Source: Nereocystis luetkeana (lineage: Eukaryota > Sar > Phaeophyceae > Laminariales > Laminariaceae). From it: a DNA stretch of 64,000 bases. Within the stretch, counting starts at the first letter, position 1. Every line of letters begins with the position of its first letter. Made by a program: the position numbers and the translations under genes. The DNA lies in assembly GCA_031213475.1 (NCBI GenBank), contig JARUPZ010000005.1:11603260-11667259 (forward strand), in the 5' to 3' direction. Shown piece by piece: positions 10,141 to 21,344 of the stretch. Under the pieces are notes generated by a model, which saw only the letters and a program-made list of their open reading frames with translations, had not been told where the DNA came from and did not search any database.

Positions 10141-12393
10141 GCAAATCCTGTCGGAAGGGGAGGTCAACATACCCCTTCGACCGGGGAAACATCATATGGG
10201 CGAGGCTGGCACCACGTGGTTGGGAAGATGGATCTGGCTCTGTTTGGGGGGGGTATGTTGGCGGATGGGGAAACGGGGAGTACGAGGGGGCGGGGACTAG
10301 TAGCAGCCGCAGCATGGAGCGAAAAAGCCCGTTCGACCCAGGGAAACAGACATGTTATATGTTTCCAGTGTCGCCCATTGTAGTGTTGGTGGACTAGATC
10401 TGTTTGTTTGCTGGTTAATTTTTCTGTACTTTCTGCGTGTGTTGTCTTGTATGTTCTTGCATGGAGTGTGCAGTATTACCGAAGGCGGGGTGTACCTGGT
10501 ACCTGGTATGTATCATATAGAAAAAACATTAACCACGTACTCGGAACCAGAGGTTATGGGGGAACCGTACCACGTCTGCTACCTGATTTCATACTTCTGT
10601 GTCTACCCAGGCCGCTAGTTGTAATGGCGAAACTGACGTACCTGCGTAGCCAATTACACACTTGGATATGAGGAAGACCAGCTACTAATAGGAATTGGTA
10701 CTGACGTTGTATTGTCAATATTGGTTCGAGTGAAATCATGACGGGGGGTTTGATGGCATGTTTCTACTCGTAGACAAAGTGCATAATGACGTTACTCGTA
10801 ATCTAACGATCAACCTTGGTTTCTGGCACGAATTGGCTTGGTTTCTGACGCTGAAACTACGCATCCGATACTGCCCACTGCACCCTCCGGCTTGGCGATA
10901 TGTGGTCCATGTCGCGGCAACATGGAATCGCGGTGGGAGACAAGCGTCGCATCCGTATTGTAGGCAGGGCCCACGTTGAGAGGTGGAGTTGTGGGGGGTT
11001 TGGACGTGAGGTTGTTTGTTTGTTTGATGTACGGTTCGGGTATTTCGGAGTCATAATGACATCTCCACTTTTTATACTGAGGGCTTTGTCGTCTACCGGG
11101 TAGGGGGGGCATAGTAGCTGTACTCGATAACAAGAAAAAGAGTTTATATCGCAGATAGTGAAATTCAGTTGGAGTGATGTCCTAAGTGGATGCGGAACGT
11201 GCACGCAAGGGTACTAACCAGGGGTCTGTCTCTGATGGAGTGATTTTCTACGCGGATGTCCGTTCATTGTTTTACTCTACTGGATGTAGATGTCTAAGAA
11301 ATGTGTTTAACCGGGAGTCTGAGATCAACACGCACGCTCGGCAGAGCAACATGCCGATTTTCTCATGAAAACGTTGCTCGCTGAGACGTTTCGTTTTGGG
11401 CTTGACTTCGTCATGAGCCTGTGGTGATTTAAATCACTGATTTTGTGTTCCGGGGATTTTGGGGCATTTGGTTTTGTGGGATACGAGTAGGAGTTTCGAT
11501 CGGCGTGCAATGTTTCTGGAAGATATTTGAAGAATTGAAGTGCGCCTTCAGGGTGTGTTAGGGGAATGGAGGATGTGTTTGGGATGTTGAGTGATTTTGT
11601 CAAGCCCATAGGGTATGCCGGTGGTCTTGATGATTCGTGCCGTATCCGTTGGCTATTTGTTAAGTATGCACAACGTACAGGGGACCCAAAATTACTAGTA
11701 TCCACAATACTTTTAAATTCAGATGCAGAATGTTGTTGGCTGGCGCATACTCACGGATTGAACACCTATTCATAGCAAGGGGGTTATTATAGTTCGATTT
11801 CAGATGTCCTACATGAGAGACATTATATTGTTCTGCTCTTCCAGAATAGACAACAGGGGGGCCGATGATATCGGGCGGTGCGATATCTATGTGAAGGCGG
11901 TGTCATATTTTTCGTTTGAAAGTTTAACCAACATGCTCACGTGTGTTGGATTTCCCCCTTTCCGTAGCGACTGTCTCGATGTATACTGGAATTGAGGTGG
12001 ACATATTTGGTACTGGGAGTAAGGTGGACATGTTTGGATTTGAGGTTGACGTATTACCTTGGCAACGCTGAAGTACAGAATTTGGAGTTGCCGTTTGACC
12101 TTGGCAATTGTATATTTATGGGATTTAGGACTTGCCGTTCTACCTGGCAATTGGTGAAAACATATTCGGGACTTATCGTACCGCGCACCGATTAGGGGGG
12201 CTGTTTGTTGTTTGCGGTAGCTTGATACAGGTTTGCGGATATTTGGGGGTTTCATATATTGTGGGGTTTCGCATTTTGTATCGAGGCATTATTTAGTATG
12301 CTGGGTGGCTGTAGAAGTGGAGCTGGTGTTCCGGGAGCAGTCGCTGATGCTAATGATACGGCCCAGGCTTTGACAATAACGACACTGCTTGTC
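10141..12393. other. No gene recognised
   Basis: Only short frames and local T- or G-rich drift are seen. The stretch 11980-12260 is rich in GGACAT, TTGGCAA and TTTGG words that repeat loosely. No domain is recognisable. Confidence 0.35.
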
Positions 12394-12604
12394 TATATGT
12401 GAGTGGTGCAGCAGGTGACAATCTTGGTGCGGCTTACTTCCTCTCTGTGGTGTATGCGATGGGGTCTGTGATAGAACGGTATTGACCCAACGTGGTGTGT
12501 GTTGTGTATGCTTTATTGTACTACTGTTATATTTGCTCTTCCTCAACGATCATGGTGTAGACCACGCGTGTAACACGTGCACGCGTCCGATAGCTCCTGT
12601 ACTG
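12394..12604 (+). repeat. Direct repeat R1, right copy
   Basis: See the left copy at 8672-8882. After it, 12620-12830 holds a 69-codon frame beginning at ATG with a CVPC motif, which I cannot assign. Confidence 0.6.
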
Positions 12605-13074
12605 AAACCTACGCTAACCCATGGTTCAGGTTTACGATTACAACAGCTATAGGTGTGTTCCATGTGACTTCCTTGTCGCCTCGCGACCCCCCCCGGTATC
12701 CCACGTTTCCTACATCCCGAAGGGAAACTTGTACAGGTATATGTTATTCATGCTTACCGGTACGTACGTACTGCACGGATTACCACCGCAAAGACCCTTC
12801 CTACTACCTTCTTACAGCAGCACCTACTGACCTGTAGTCACGCTTCGAATCATTGTTTAGAGTGTCACTAGTGTTGCCACATTTTTTCCCCAGCCCCCGG
12901 GCTTGATATTCAGGAGGGGGATGCGATCTTTTCATTGTCAAAATGAAGTCTGCGATCGCTTGATATTACACACAACACACAGCTAATTCACAAAGTAACG
13001 CCCGCCCTACATAGCACACCGTTCACGTTCCCCTCACACCTACCTACGACCGAGGAAAAAGGGCATGCCACAAG

Positions 13075-13245
13075 CGGAGACGAGCGCAGACGAATGTATG
13101 ACGTGCTCAGACGAACTAAACCCTATCAGGGATGTAAACAGGACTACAGTCCACAAAGGGTCAAGACGTGCTGAGAAGACGAGTCTAAGACGTGCTTAGA
13201 CGAATGAATCTAAGACTACACGAATCTAAGACGTGCTAAGGATAA
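13075..13245 (+). repeat. Degenerate short tandem repeat
   Basis: Imperfect units containing GACGTGCT(T/C/G)AGACGA and ATCTAAGACG recur about seven times at roughly 20-30 bp. Noncoding. Confidence 0.5.
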
Positions 13246-13256
13246 AAAATCTGGAT

Positions 13257-13905
13257 CTAGCATTTCCACTCTCGGAACCGGGTTCGAGAACCGCCACGAG
13301 CCTCCTCAGTCCTTCTTGAGGAACAAGCCGATGTGACGTGGCCAGACGACAATTTGCGCGTGTATGGGTGACGCCGTGGCGGTCGGCCACGTAGTCGCAA
13401 TGTGTCTTGCTGTCCTTGTTCTTTCAGGGGTGGCTGAACTTCCATGTTTGTCGGACGGCTCGTAAGAGTCGGAATCGAAGATGGGGCTCTTGCCACGATC
13501 GCGCTTGGTCGTGAGTTGGCTACCAACTTACGTTTGGTGTTTCGATCTTGGCCATCGAGGAAGTACGCGGATCCACTTGATGTTGGTTTGCCTCAATATA
13601 TTTATCTACCAGGAGAAAGCACCGTCTGCGGCACCCATGGCCCCGGGGTGGTGATCCCTTGCATACACGTCTTACGGTACTCGGCCGTCGCGATACGAAC
13701 CGGATAAGTCGCCGAAAGCGAGTTATGAGCGTTGGTGATCGCGAAGAAGTCATCAGCGAGACCCGAGAGGTGTCGGTCTGCGGCTGCAGTGGCTTCGTGG
13801 GAAACCGCGGCCGCTGACTCATTTTCGCCCCTCGTCGAACTCGTTGGGCAAATTTGCTTCCTTTCCGGTCGTCTCCCGCCCCCGCTCCGTCGCTAGGAGC
13901 CCCGA
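13257..13905 (-). pseudogene. Possible decayed coding region
   Basis: One minus-strand frame stays open from about 13905 to 13620 and again from 13611 to 13257, interrupted only by a close TAG and TGA near 13612-13620. The translated text is mixed rather than low-complexity, with a part reading ADRHLSGLADDFFAITNAHN. It is more GC-rich than its surroundings. There is no start codon, and no domain is recognised. It could be an old gag-like or host exon, or chance. Confidence 0.28.
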
Positions 13906-14580
13906 GTTCTCCGAAGGAGTTGACGTGCTGCCAGCTATTGCCTCGCTTTGGGCGAGTACGTTTAGAGCCATTGGTTCACGTCTTTGGTGGTTTCCAATGT
14001 AAGCCCTATGCGCATGATTAGGGCCGATGAAATAGCGGAAACGCCGTCGTGGGGTCCCTTGATGCCGTCGCCATGGCCGACGTGAGCTGAGCACCGCTAG
14101 TTCTTGTATTTAGCAAGGAAGTGCCACACTCAAGAGGGTCAAGGTGCTGTGAGAATCCCCCAGGGGGTCACAGGCAGTTATGTCGGATTACACCTGCAAT
14201 TCTTTGTGCTCTAAGTAATTATGCCCTTTTCGGTCATCATATGATTTTCTCACGTGTGATTACGGTAAAACAGTGGGCGTTGAGTAACACCCGCATTTGG
14301 ATCAACAGGGACGTACATTCATGTGGAAAACCTCATACTATTTTTTTCATTCGTTGTGCTATGTTGTACCCAGTATACCAGGTATATACTATTTTGATTT
14401 CTGCTGCATGTAGCGCTTTGATCTTCACACGCTCACCAGCGTGTTTTGACCTCTTCGCTTTCCAAGATGCCATCACCATGGTCGAATCAGGTCGCAGGGC
14501 CACAGCATAAGCTCAATAGTCAAAATATGGATGGCAGGAGCTGCCCAACGTAGCAAAATATGAAAGGCTTAGCACAGTGG
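13906..14580. other. No gene recognised
   Basis: Short frames only. No repeat partner was found in the window. Confidence 0.35.
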
Positions 14581-14584
14581 CTGA

Positions 14585-15005
14585 GAATCGGGACGGGACC
14601 GACTTTTCTTGATTGACAACAAGATGAAATTGAGTACGGGACGGGACCGAACGGTAAAAAAATATCATAAGCAGTTTCTGCGGCGGGATGGGACTGGACG
14701 GCGGATGGACAATTTCTGGACGGGACGGAATGGTGAAACTCAACGGGGCATATTTTCACCACGGGGCGGGTCTGTAAAATATTTTCCCTTGGCAGGACGG
14801 GAGGGTGATTGTCTTTTCCCTCGGCGGGACGGGATGACGAATACTTTTTTCCATGGCGGCGCGGGACAGTACACGTTTCCTCCCTCGGCGGGGCGGGACG
14901 GGAAACATGTTTTCCCTCGGCGGAAGCGGACAGCAGCAAATACATGTTTCCCCATTTCCGCTGCAAGGTCGGCACTTGACGTTATTTTTTCTGAGCGGCG
15001 GCTCG
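14585..15005 (+). repeat. G-rich degenerate tandem repeat
   Basis: About ten units of 35-45 bp share GGCGGGACGGGA preceded by TTTTCCCTC. Units drift strongly in the spacer. This explains the overlapping 70-170 codon frames here, which are not supported as genes. Confidence 0.6.
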
Positions 15006-15284
15006 AACCCCGAAACGTGTTTCCACACCGACAACGGCTTCCGATACCTTCCCACCCCCGGCGGTTGCGGTGCCAACTCGTGGCTCTTCTGATAGTTACG
15101 CTTGCGCTGTATTCCTGGTGGTTGTGAAGGTGGAGGCGGTGGTGAAGGTGGTGATGCTAGTGCTACTGCTAGTCGATCGACCCCGCCCGTGAGATAGCAT
15201 CCATGGCGTCCATGCCGGCAACACCTGTCTACGCGGTCATACTGGAGTGGTCGTTAGTTGAGTGGTCTGTATCGTTTGTGTGTA

Positions 15285-16380
15285 GTGTGTGTGTTCTTCA
15301 CATAAAACCGTGCTTTCTACCCGTCGACATCCAGCACAACCAGTGTCCGTGCCGATTCTTGAATCCTAGAAGAGGTACACGTTTTGTGGTCACAAAGCTA
15401 CGCCACAGAGATACTACGTTGCCACGTGTGCAGTAAGCACAGTAGCAGTGAGAAATGCAATGCCAAATGCCATTATACTAGATACAATATGCACGACATA
15501 CACATTCTATGTTGTATAAAAACGAACGGAAATATTCAAAGAGAAAACAGAAACGATAAACGCAAATCGAAAGAGTAAAATAAAAAGAAAAACGAAAGAA
15601 AACTAGAAGAAACAATCTGTCGTCCCCCCCCCCCCCCCCCCCGCAGGCGAGGTGGTCAAGACGTCAAAAATAACAGGCTGGAAAAAAATAACAAAAAATA
15701 ACAAAAAATACCACTGCTTGTAAACAGTGTAAGAACCAAGGAAAAAATAAAAAAAGGAGGTAAACTGACTGGCAGACTAAAGCCCAGAGCAACCTCCAGG
15801 TGGCGGCAGCAGTTTGTGGTACGACTAGTATGGCCAGGTTCTCCCTGCTAATCCGCCTGGTATCTTGCTACCCAGACTGCCGTCTCCGCCCTGCGTTCGT
15901 CAACTGTGCCGAGCCCCTTGGCGTCAGACAATACGAAACTAGCAGGGCAGGTTCGGCATCCAACCGCGCCACAGGACACCTTCAATACGGCTTACCTATC
16001 AATCAAAAAAGGAAGAGAGAGGGAGAAATAAATTGAAAATCAGGGAGATTCAGTCCATGAACGAAAAAACAAAACAAAAAGAGAAGACAAGGGAAGACCA
16101 CGTTCGAACCAGCTGCACCAGTTGGTGCACTATTAATATTAGTGTGGTCATGTTCTACTTCCTAGTCGGCCTGGTGCCTTGCTACCCTGTGTGCCATGTC
16201 CTTCCAATTTTCGTCTACCGCAGTTTCCCTTATAGTGCTCCTATTCCCCCCCCTCTGCGCATTCCCTTGGTCCGGTTTTCCGCCACTTCTCCTGTTACAC
16301 CCTTCCCCTTCATTCCCTTGGACACCATCCACGGCGGATGCGCGAGGCTGCCTACTCATCTCAGACTCAATGAACATCGT
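15285..16380 (+). repeat. Dispersed repeat R2, long copy 1
   Basis: The order of blocks is: a 5' block (TGTTCTTCACA, CGTCGACATC, CAACCAGTGTCCGTGCC), a GTGGTCACAAAGC-type block, a GACATACA block, an A-rich stretch with AAACG and AAAGAG words, poly-C (15627-15642), GCGAGGTGGTCAA, then a C-rich 3' part with GGTGCCTTGCTACCC. The same order occurs at 21345-22350. The GCGAGGTGG stretch resembles a tRNA-Ser/Leu 5' end, which suggests a composite SINE-like origin. No protein is supported. Confidence 0.65.
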
Positions 16381-16679
16381 GCTACCTCGCCATGAACCGT
16401 TTGGCTGCTTGAAGAATCCCCCGGCATCACTTCCCTGCCTTGTTGGCTGCAGTGGACCACAACGCGGCCTCAACTCCAAACACCAGGGGGCTACTCCCGT
16501 TGACCCTTGGGTGGCCCGGAAGTGGTGAGCTTGCGGCTGTGGCTCGTGTTGCGAGTAAACATATGAATTGTAAATATTATTGCAAAAAAGGATGACATAA
16601 TTAAGCGAAGACCAGGTACAACTTTTGTATTTCTTAGTCTGTCGTAGTCGTTATTATTTGATTTTTTCGTGGTTTATAT

Positions 16680-16790
16680 TTATATTTATCTGTGTGTGTG
16701 TTCTTCACGTTAGCCGTTCGTGCTACCCGTCGACATTCAGCATAACCAGTGTCCGTGCCGATTGTTCAATATTAGAGATATACAAGTTAC
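16680..16790 (+). repeat. Dispersed repeat R2, 5' fragment
   Basis: It matches only the first block of R2: GTGTGTGTTCTTCAC, CCCGTCGACATTC and AACCAGTGTCCGTGCCGATT. Confidence 0.6.
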
Positions 16791-17097
16791 TAAGTTCCCC
16801 TCACGGAGGTGCCTAGGGGAATCGTGCAAAAGCGAAATAATACTCGTCATATGAAGTAGTAGCTGTATATATCCACCCATCATTGACGAAAAACACACAC
16901 ACGCATATTTTTTAGGACCGACTATATATTGTTTGCGGAATTAGTATCGGGTCATTCCTCCAATAATATACCCGTAAGCTAATATTGACCCGGAACAGAT
17001 GACTCGCGCGATAAGTTCAATATATTCGGCCTAAACTCAAGTACAAAAAAGTAGCCTGAGATCCAGGTTGCCCCATAATATTTTGTGACCGGCTCAG

Positions 17098-17335
17098 TGG
17101 GTGTGTCTTCTTCAAATTAAACCGTTATTTCTTGCCGTCGACATCACAACCAGTGTCCGTGCCAATTCTTATATCCTATTTTGTAGAAGAGACACAAGTT
17201 ATGTGGTCAAAACGCTACGCCACAGCTAGAGATACTGCGTTGCCACGTACCTGGTATGCAGTAAGCACAGCTGTTGTAGGCAATGCAATGCCATATATAT
17301 GGCATCACGTCACTGGTCTTTGTAGTTTAACGAGT
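17098..17335 (+). repeat. Dispersed repeat R2, fragment
   Basis: It matches the first two blocks of R2 (GTCGACATC, CAACCAGTGTCCGTGCC, GTGGTCA-AA-CGCTACGCCACAG and GCAATGCAATGCC), then diverges. Confidence 0.6.
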
Positions 17336-17695
17336 TGAATACCCATCATGGGGAATAACCCGCCAACCTATTTTCAAGGATGTCGTATCATAACTGCTGT
17401 GCTGCACCTTCTTTATGTCAGACAGCCCAGGACGAGATGGCGATAGTTGATATTCGTGTGGTAGTAAGCTTCGATTGCTCCTTTTTCACAGCATAATATC
17501 CGCGACTCTGTACTCTGACAGCACTCCAGATAGCAGGCAGGTGTGTTCATCTTTGGTGTTCACCATTACCGTGCGCTTCGTACGGTGCAGGCAGCACCCC
17601 AGACAGCAGCCGCTGTAGTCAGCAGGCACAACTTGGTTAGTGGTGGGAACGGGAATACTCTGTTAGGCCAAGTATTATGGGAATTTTTTTAGACG

Positions 17696-18043
17696 TTATT
17701 TCTGTCTTTTTATTTTGTGAGTTTTCGGGCTACAGAAAAGTGTGGGTGAAAATTTATAACGTGTATTATGGGTTCTGATTTTTAAAAGTGGTTTTGTATA
17801 GTATTGGTTGATCGTGGCTTCGTCTGAGGTGGGGTCCAACAGCTTGGCTTCGGCCTGTAGCATCTTCATCCAAGTTGATTTTCTGTAGTCTGGGCGTGGC
17901 TTGGCACGTCGCGAGCGTTTTACGGCAGGCGTCTCAGCGTCCTCATCGTCGTCTTCAAACGTTGCGAAGGCAGCGGCGGCCGCGAGCGTGGTTTCAGCAT
18001 CCAAACACGGGAGGATTAGCGCCGGCGACATCGAGTCGCCATC

Positions 18044-18098
<55 letters not shown>

Positions 18099-18208
18099 TT
18101 GCTGCTGCTGCTGCTGGCGGTGCTGCTGCTGCTTCTGCTACTGCTGGTGCCGCTGTTGCAGCTGCTGCTGCCACCGCTAATATTGCTTCCATGTGAAGGA
18201 GAAGCCAT
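17696..18208 (-). CDS. Truncated Harbinger transposase-like ORF, N-terminal part
   Basis: It starts at ATG (18206-18208) and encodes 170 residues. The first 60 or so are Ser-rich, from a CTG/CAG-type triplet expansion (about 18040-18150). An Ala-rich and acidic stretch and a basic patch (KRSRRAKPRPDYRKS) follow. The text after it, STWMKMLQ through LLDPTSDEA, resembles the DYWxSxWxxML...DP pattern that precedes the catalytic domain in Harbinger transposases. The frame then runs into the inverted end of the element and has no DDE domain. It may be expressed as a short protein or be a relic. The family call rests mainly on the element ends and target duplication. Confidence 0.55.
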
Positions 18209-18358
18209 CTCTCTTTACACAAGCGCCGTAGTTACCGCCCGCCGTCGGCTTGATGCTTTCGCGTGGTGGGTGACGGGTGGCAGGTGCGCAGGTAGATAGG
18301 TGGGCTGGCAGTAGTAGTGAGATGTAGCACCCAAAATACGAAAAATCTCAGTTCTTAG

Positions 18359-18412
18359 AAATCAGCAAAACCTCTCAGAACTGAGCTCAGTTCTGAGAGG
18401 TTTTGCTGATTT
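18359..18412. repeat. Perfect 54-bp palindrome
   Basis: Two 27-bp arms meet without a loop at 18385/18386 (centre CTGAGCTCAG). A weaker outer pairing continues (TCTCAGTTCT near 18346 with AGGAACTGAGA near 18425). It lies inside the Harbinger element and could extrude as a cruciform or fold as a hairpin RNA. Confidence 0.9.
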
Positions 18413-18739
18413 TTGCCCCCTCCAGGAACTGAGATCAAAAATATCGATGATTTCCTGTCCCATAATAGATGGTTCTGATTTTTGGGCTTCGGAGATCGCT
18501 GAAAAAGCCAGAAATAACGTCTCAAAAATTTCCCATAATACTTGGCCTTAGGTTATAATTGAGAGGATATACCCGCGGCCATATTAGTTCAGCTTGCACA
18601 TTGGTTTTATCTTGTTTGTGCTTTCTTGGTCTCGTGTATTTTTAGACAGCCGAATTTCGATTTTTTGTGATTTTTCGGATCTTCCTAGGGCTCCAGCACG
18701 TTCGTGTGACCACGCACTCTTTCGTCAGAGAGTTAATGC

Positions 18740-19030
18740 GAGAAAATCAACAACAACAACAACAACAACAAGTAGATACGACAGGCACGACATACAAATT
18801 TAATGAAATAGAGAAACGAAAGGATCAAAGGGAAAACAAAAAACAAGACGAATCGGAAGAGAAAACGACAAAAATGAAAGGAAATTAGAAGAAACAGTCT
18901 GTCGTGCCCCCCCACCCCCTCGCAGGCGAGGTGGCCAACACTTGAAAAATCACGAGCTGGAAAAAAGAGGAAAAATAACCAAAACACCACTCGTTGTAAA
19001 CAGGGTAAGACAAAGAGATACAGCAAATAA
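18740..19030 (+). repeat. Dispersed repeat R2, internal part
   Basis: It matches the middle of R2: a CAA microsatellite (18747-18770), GATACGACAGGCACGACATACA, an A-rich stretch, poly-C, GCAGGCGAGGTGGCCAACACTTG and a GTAAACAG block. Confidence 0.6.
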
Positions 19031-20280
19031 AATATACCCCCCCCCCCCAAATAAATGTCTCTTGTTGCTAAAGGTAACATAAAGAAAGGTTTCACAGACA
19101 AAAAAATGCTCGAGAACAAGTCGTAGTCCGAGTGCTGGTAGTTATTTTGGAGTACTAGAGGAAAAAATATTGCCCGTACTGAGAAGACCCAAAAACTGAG
19201 AGGAAGGAGAGTACGAGCAGTACCGGACCGCCCGAGATAACAGGCAAGTATGTGCCCGCAGTATCGAAACACTATTCCTCGCAGTGCATACTATCTCAAA
19301 ATACTGCCAGTGCTCCAAATAAATACTCGAGTCGTCTCCAGCGAAAGTATTTTTTTACAAATCCCATTCGTAGGACACTATCTGGGAGTGAGTGTGTCGT
19401 GCCGAAAAATGAACGGGCCTGAGAATTTGGCAACACGACGGTCGAACTCGCAGTATATGGAGTAGTACCAAACCCCCGAAATACTGAGGAGTGGAGAATA
19501 GGAAGTACCTACAGCAGCGTTTTCTCGAACAAACTTTGTTTCTCTACCAAGCATTGGAAGTAGCTCTGAAATGTTGAGGTATGAACGCACGCCACACATA
19601 CGCGCGCCTGAAACTATTTGCTTTGGGTAAAAACACACTTGCATTTTATCGTGCGTTCAGAGGAGCGAGGTGGTTGTACTGGTAGAAAAAAAGCTTCAAG
19701 TGAAGAAAAACAAAAAAAATGATGGTGCGAGTCGAACCTCCGACACCATCGTTATGTCGACAGCAGTATCACGCGTACGCTAGAGCAGTGCTCGTACATC
19801 TGGCAAGTTGTGTTTTTTACGCAATCTAAAACACATTGCAGGAGCTCCTACAGCGGAGAGTAGCTTGTTGTACAGGTACGACTGGGTATAGAGCAGTAGA
19901 GCTTGCTGTAAAACGCCATGTGGTGTGATACCGGTACGACAGCAGACGATACGCGTGCTGCGACAAAGGTACGTGCGTGTATTTATCCCCTTTCAGCTGG
20001 CTCTAGGATATATTGGTCAGCAGTGTATGACACTCTCCAGCCAGTAGTTGGACGAGGGAGGCGTGTTACTATAGATGCACGGTGTAGCAAGAATGTTCCT
20101 GGCAGACGGAAATACTCAACGCAAAGTCATCAAGATTTGCTGAGCTGTCATTCGAAGTCAACGGTACTATCTGTTTCACTTACCCAGACCATATAACTAC
20201 TCCTTGGGTCTACCAGAGATTCCCGCTGCTCTGCGCGATCCTAGGACGAACGATTTGTTTTTGTTGTACAGTAACTCGAG
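19031..20280. other. No gene recognised; AGTACTC-rich
   Basis: The words AGTACT, GAGTACT and TACTGC are frequent here, as at 27.95-28.6 kb. A tRNA-like minus-strand B-box word (GGTTCGACTCGC near 19733) closes a 7-bp hairpin (GATGGTG/CACCATC), but a full tRNA does not fold. Confidence 0.3.
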
Positions 20281-20335
20281 TCGACGAACGAGTAGGTTTA
20301 GCAGTCTGGGAGAAGGGATCTTTAGGTGCTGAGCA
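20281..20335 (+). repeat. Single end of the MITE-like element
   Basis: CGAACGAGTAGG followed by TTTAGCAGTCTGGGAGAAGG and GATCTTTAGG matches the inverted ends at 5.05 and 7.17 kb. No partner end lies within reach, so this is a solo end or a larger element whose other end is lost. Confidence 0.6.
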
Positions 20336-20741
20336 CCGCTGGAGCAGTGGCGATGTTGGATCACACACAGCATTATGCGCAGTACGATCAACGATACGCG
20401 CGAGGTGTGCCCACTGCTGCTGCTGCTGGGCAGCAGGGTTTTGGTAGTGTAGGAAGCTGGAGATAAAAGCAACCTCTGTGCACTGTCGCCATTGTTGTCT
20501 GGGCGGTGGTCTGAGCTCTGTGCAACAACACAAAATATGTACAGGGATACACCAGCCTAGGTACATAGATGAGAAAAACAAACTAGCGGACAGTGGAATG
20601 CTACGACAAACACAACCAGCCACAGCAACACTGCGCACATGGGTGTGTCGGGCACGCCCGGCGTGTGGGCGGCAGCGTTAGTACGATGGAACCTGTGCAT
20701 GTTGCCTGTTGTATACCCTGGTACCTGGTATATATATGTCT

Positions 20742-20773
20742 GAGCTGTGTGCGCAGCGCACAGCGCACAGCTC
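20742..20773. repeat. Short imperfect hairpin
   Basis: GAGCTGTGTGCGC pairs with GCGCACAGCTC across a short GC-rich centre. There is no terminator-like T tract after it. Role unknown. Confidence 0.6.
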
Positions 20774-21049
20774 ACGGGAGCCTAGGGGAGAAAGCAGATT
20801 ACTTGTACCGATATGTAAGTACAAAATAAGGCCTTTCGTGCTGAAACCACAGGAATTTCGTCCTATCCACTGCCGCCGGAAATAAGACGTTGAGCGCCTG
20901 CCACGCGTTCTAGAGGGTAGAGATCGCGCCGAGACCTCGACCAATGTGTCCGGCCGGCCTTCGTGTGCCCGAGTACTTGACATTTTGCTGAAAAGTCCTC
21001 GTACGAAGAGATAAAATTGGCAAAAGTACGAAAGTTTTACAAACATGCG

Positions 21050-21340
21050 TATACATATTATGTGGTAACTAAACTACGCCACAGATCCTACGTTGCCACG
21101 TATGCAAAGATATAGGCACAGCAGTGGGCAATGCATTGCCATGTTTGCATACTGGGTACGACAGGCGCGACATGCAAATCTATGAAACAATTAACAAAAA
21201 AACAAAAAATAGAAAAGCGAAAGAGAAAAAGATAAATCGAAAGAGAAAATATGAAAGAATAGAACAAAAAAAAGACAAACCGCTGGGCCCACCCGGAAGT
21301 GATGTGGCAGACGCTTGGAATGAACGAGCTGGAAAAAACA
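21050..21340 (+). repeat. Dispersed repeat R2, fragment
   Basis: It contains TGTGGTAACTAAACTACGCC, GCAATGCATTGCC and GACAGGCGCGACATGCAA, then the A-rich stretch. It lies directly before the long copy 2, as a partial head-to-tail repeat. Confidence 0.6.
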
Positions 21341-21344
21341 TACA

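Larger units (their letters stand above)
17666..18547 (-). mobile_element. PIF/Harbinger-type DNA transposon, non-autonomous
   Basis: The element is flanked by TTA at 17663-17665 and 18548-18550, the 3-bp duplication expected for PIF/Harbinger. Its ends are inverted repeats of more than 40 bp: GGCCAAGTATTATGGGAA, a T-rich step, then GACGTTATTTCTG on the left, with the near-complement on the right. Its length is 882 bp. Inside is the start of a transposase-like ORF (17696-18208, minus). The element lacks the DDE core, so it is a deletion derivative that would need a full copy elsewhere to move. Confidence 0.85.

Noticed and set aside
9789-10397. A 202-codon Val/Glu/Gly-rich ORF
   Set aside because: It starts at GTG and is made of a 27/30-bp minisatellite that is open on both strands. 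No gene evidence.
8672-12604. An LTR retrotransposon bounded by the R1 direct repeats
   Set aside because: No TG..CA ends, target duplication, primer site or pol domains are visible between them.
17875-18299. Plus-strand Leu/Cys-rich ORFs at the CTG run
   Set aside because: They are shadows of the Ser-rich N-terminus of the minus-strand transposase-like ORF.
19663-19760. tRNA-like words on both strands
   Set aside because: The A-box-like GCGAGGTGG word is on plus while the B-box-like word is on minus. No cloverleaf forms.
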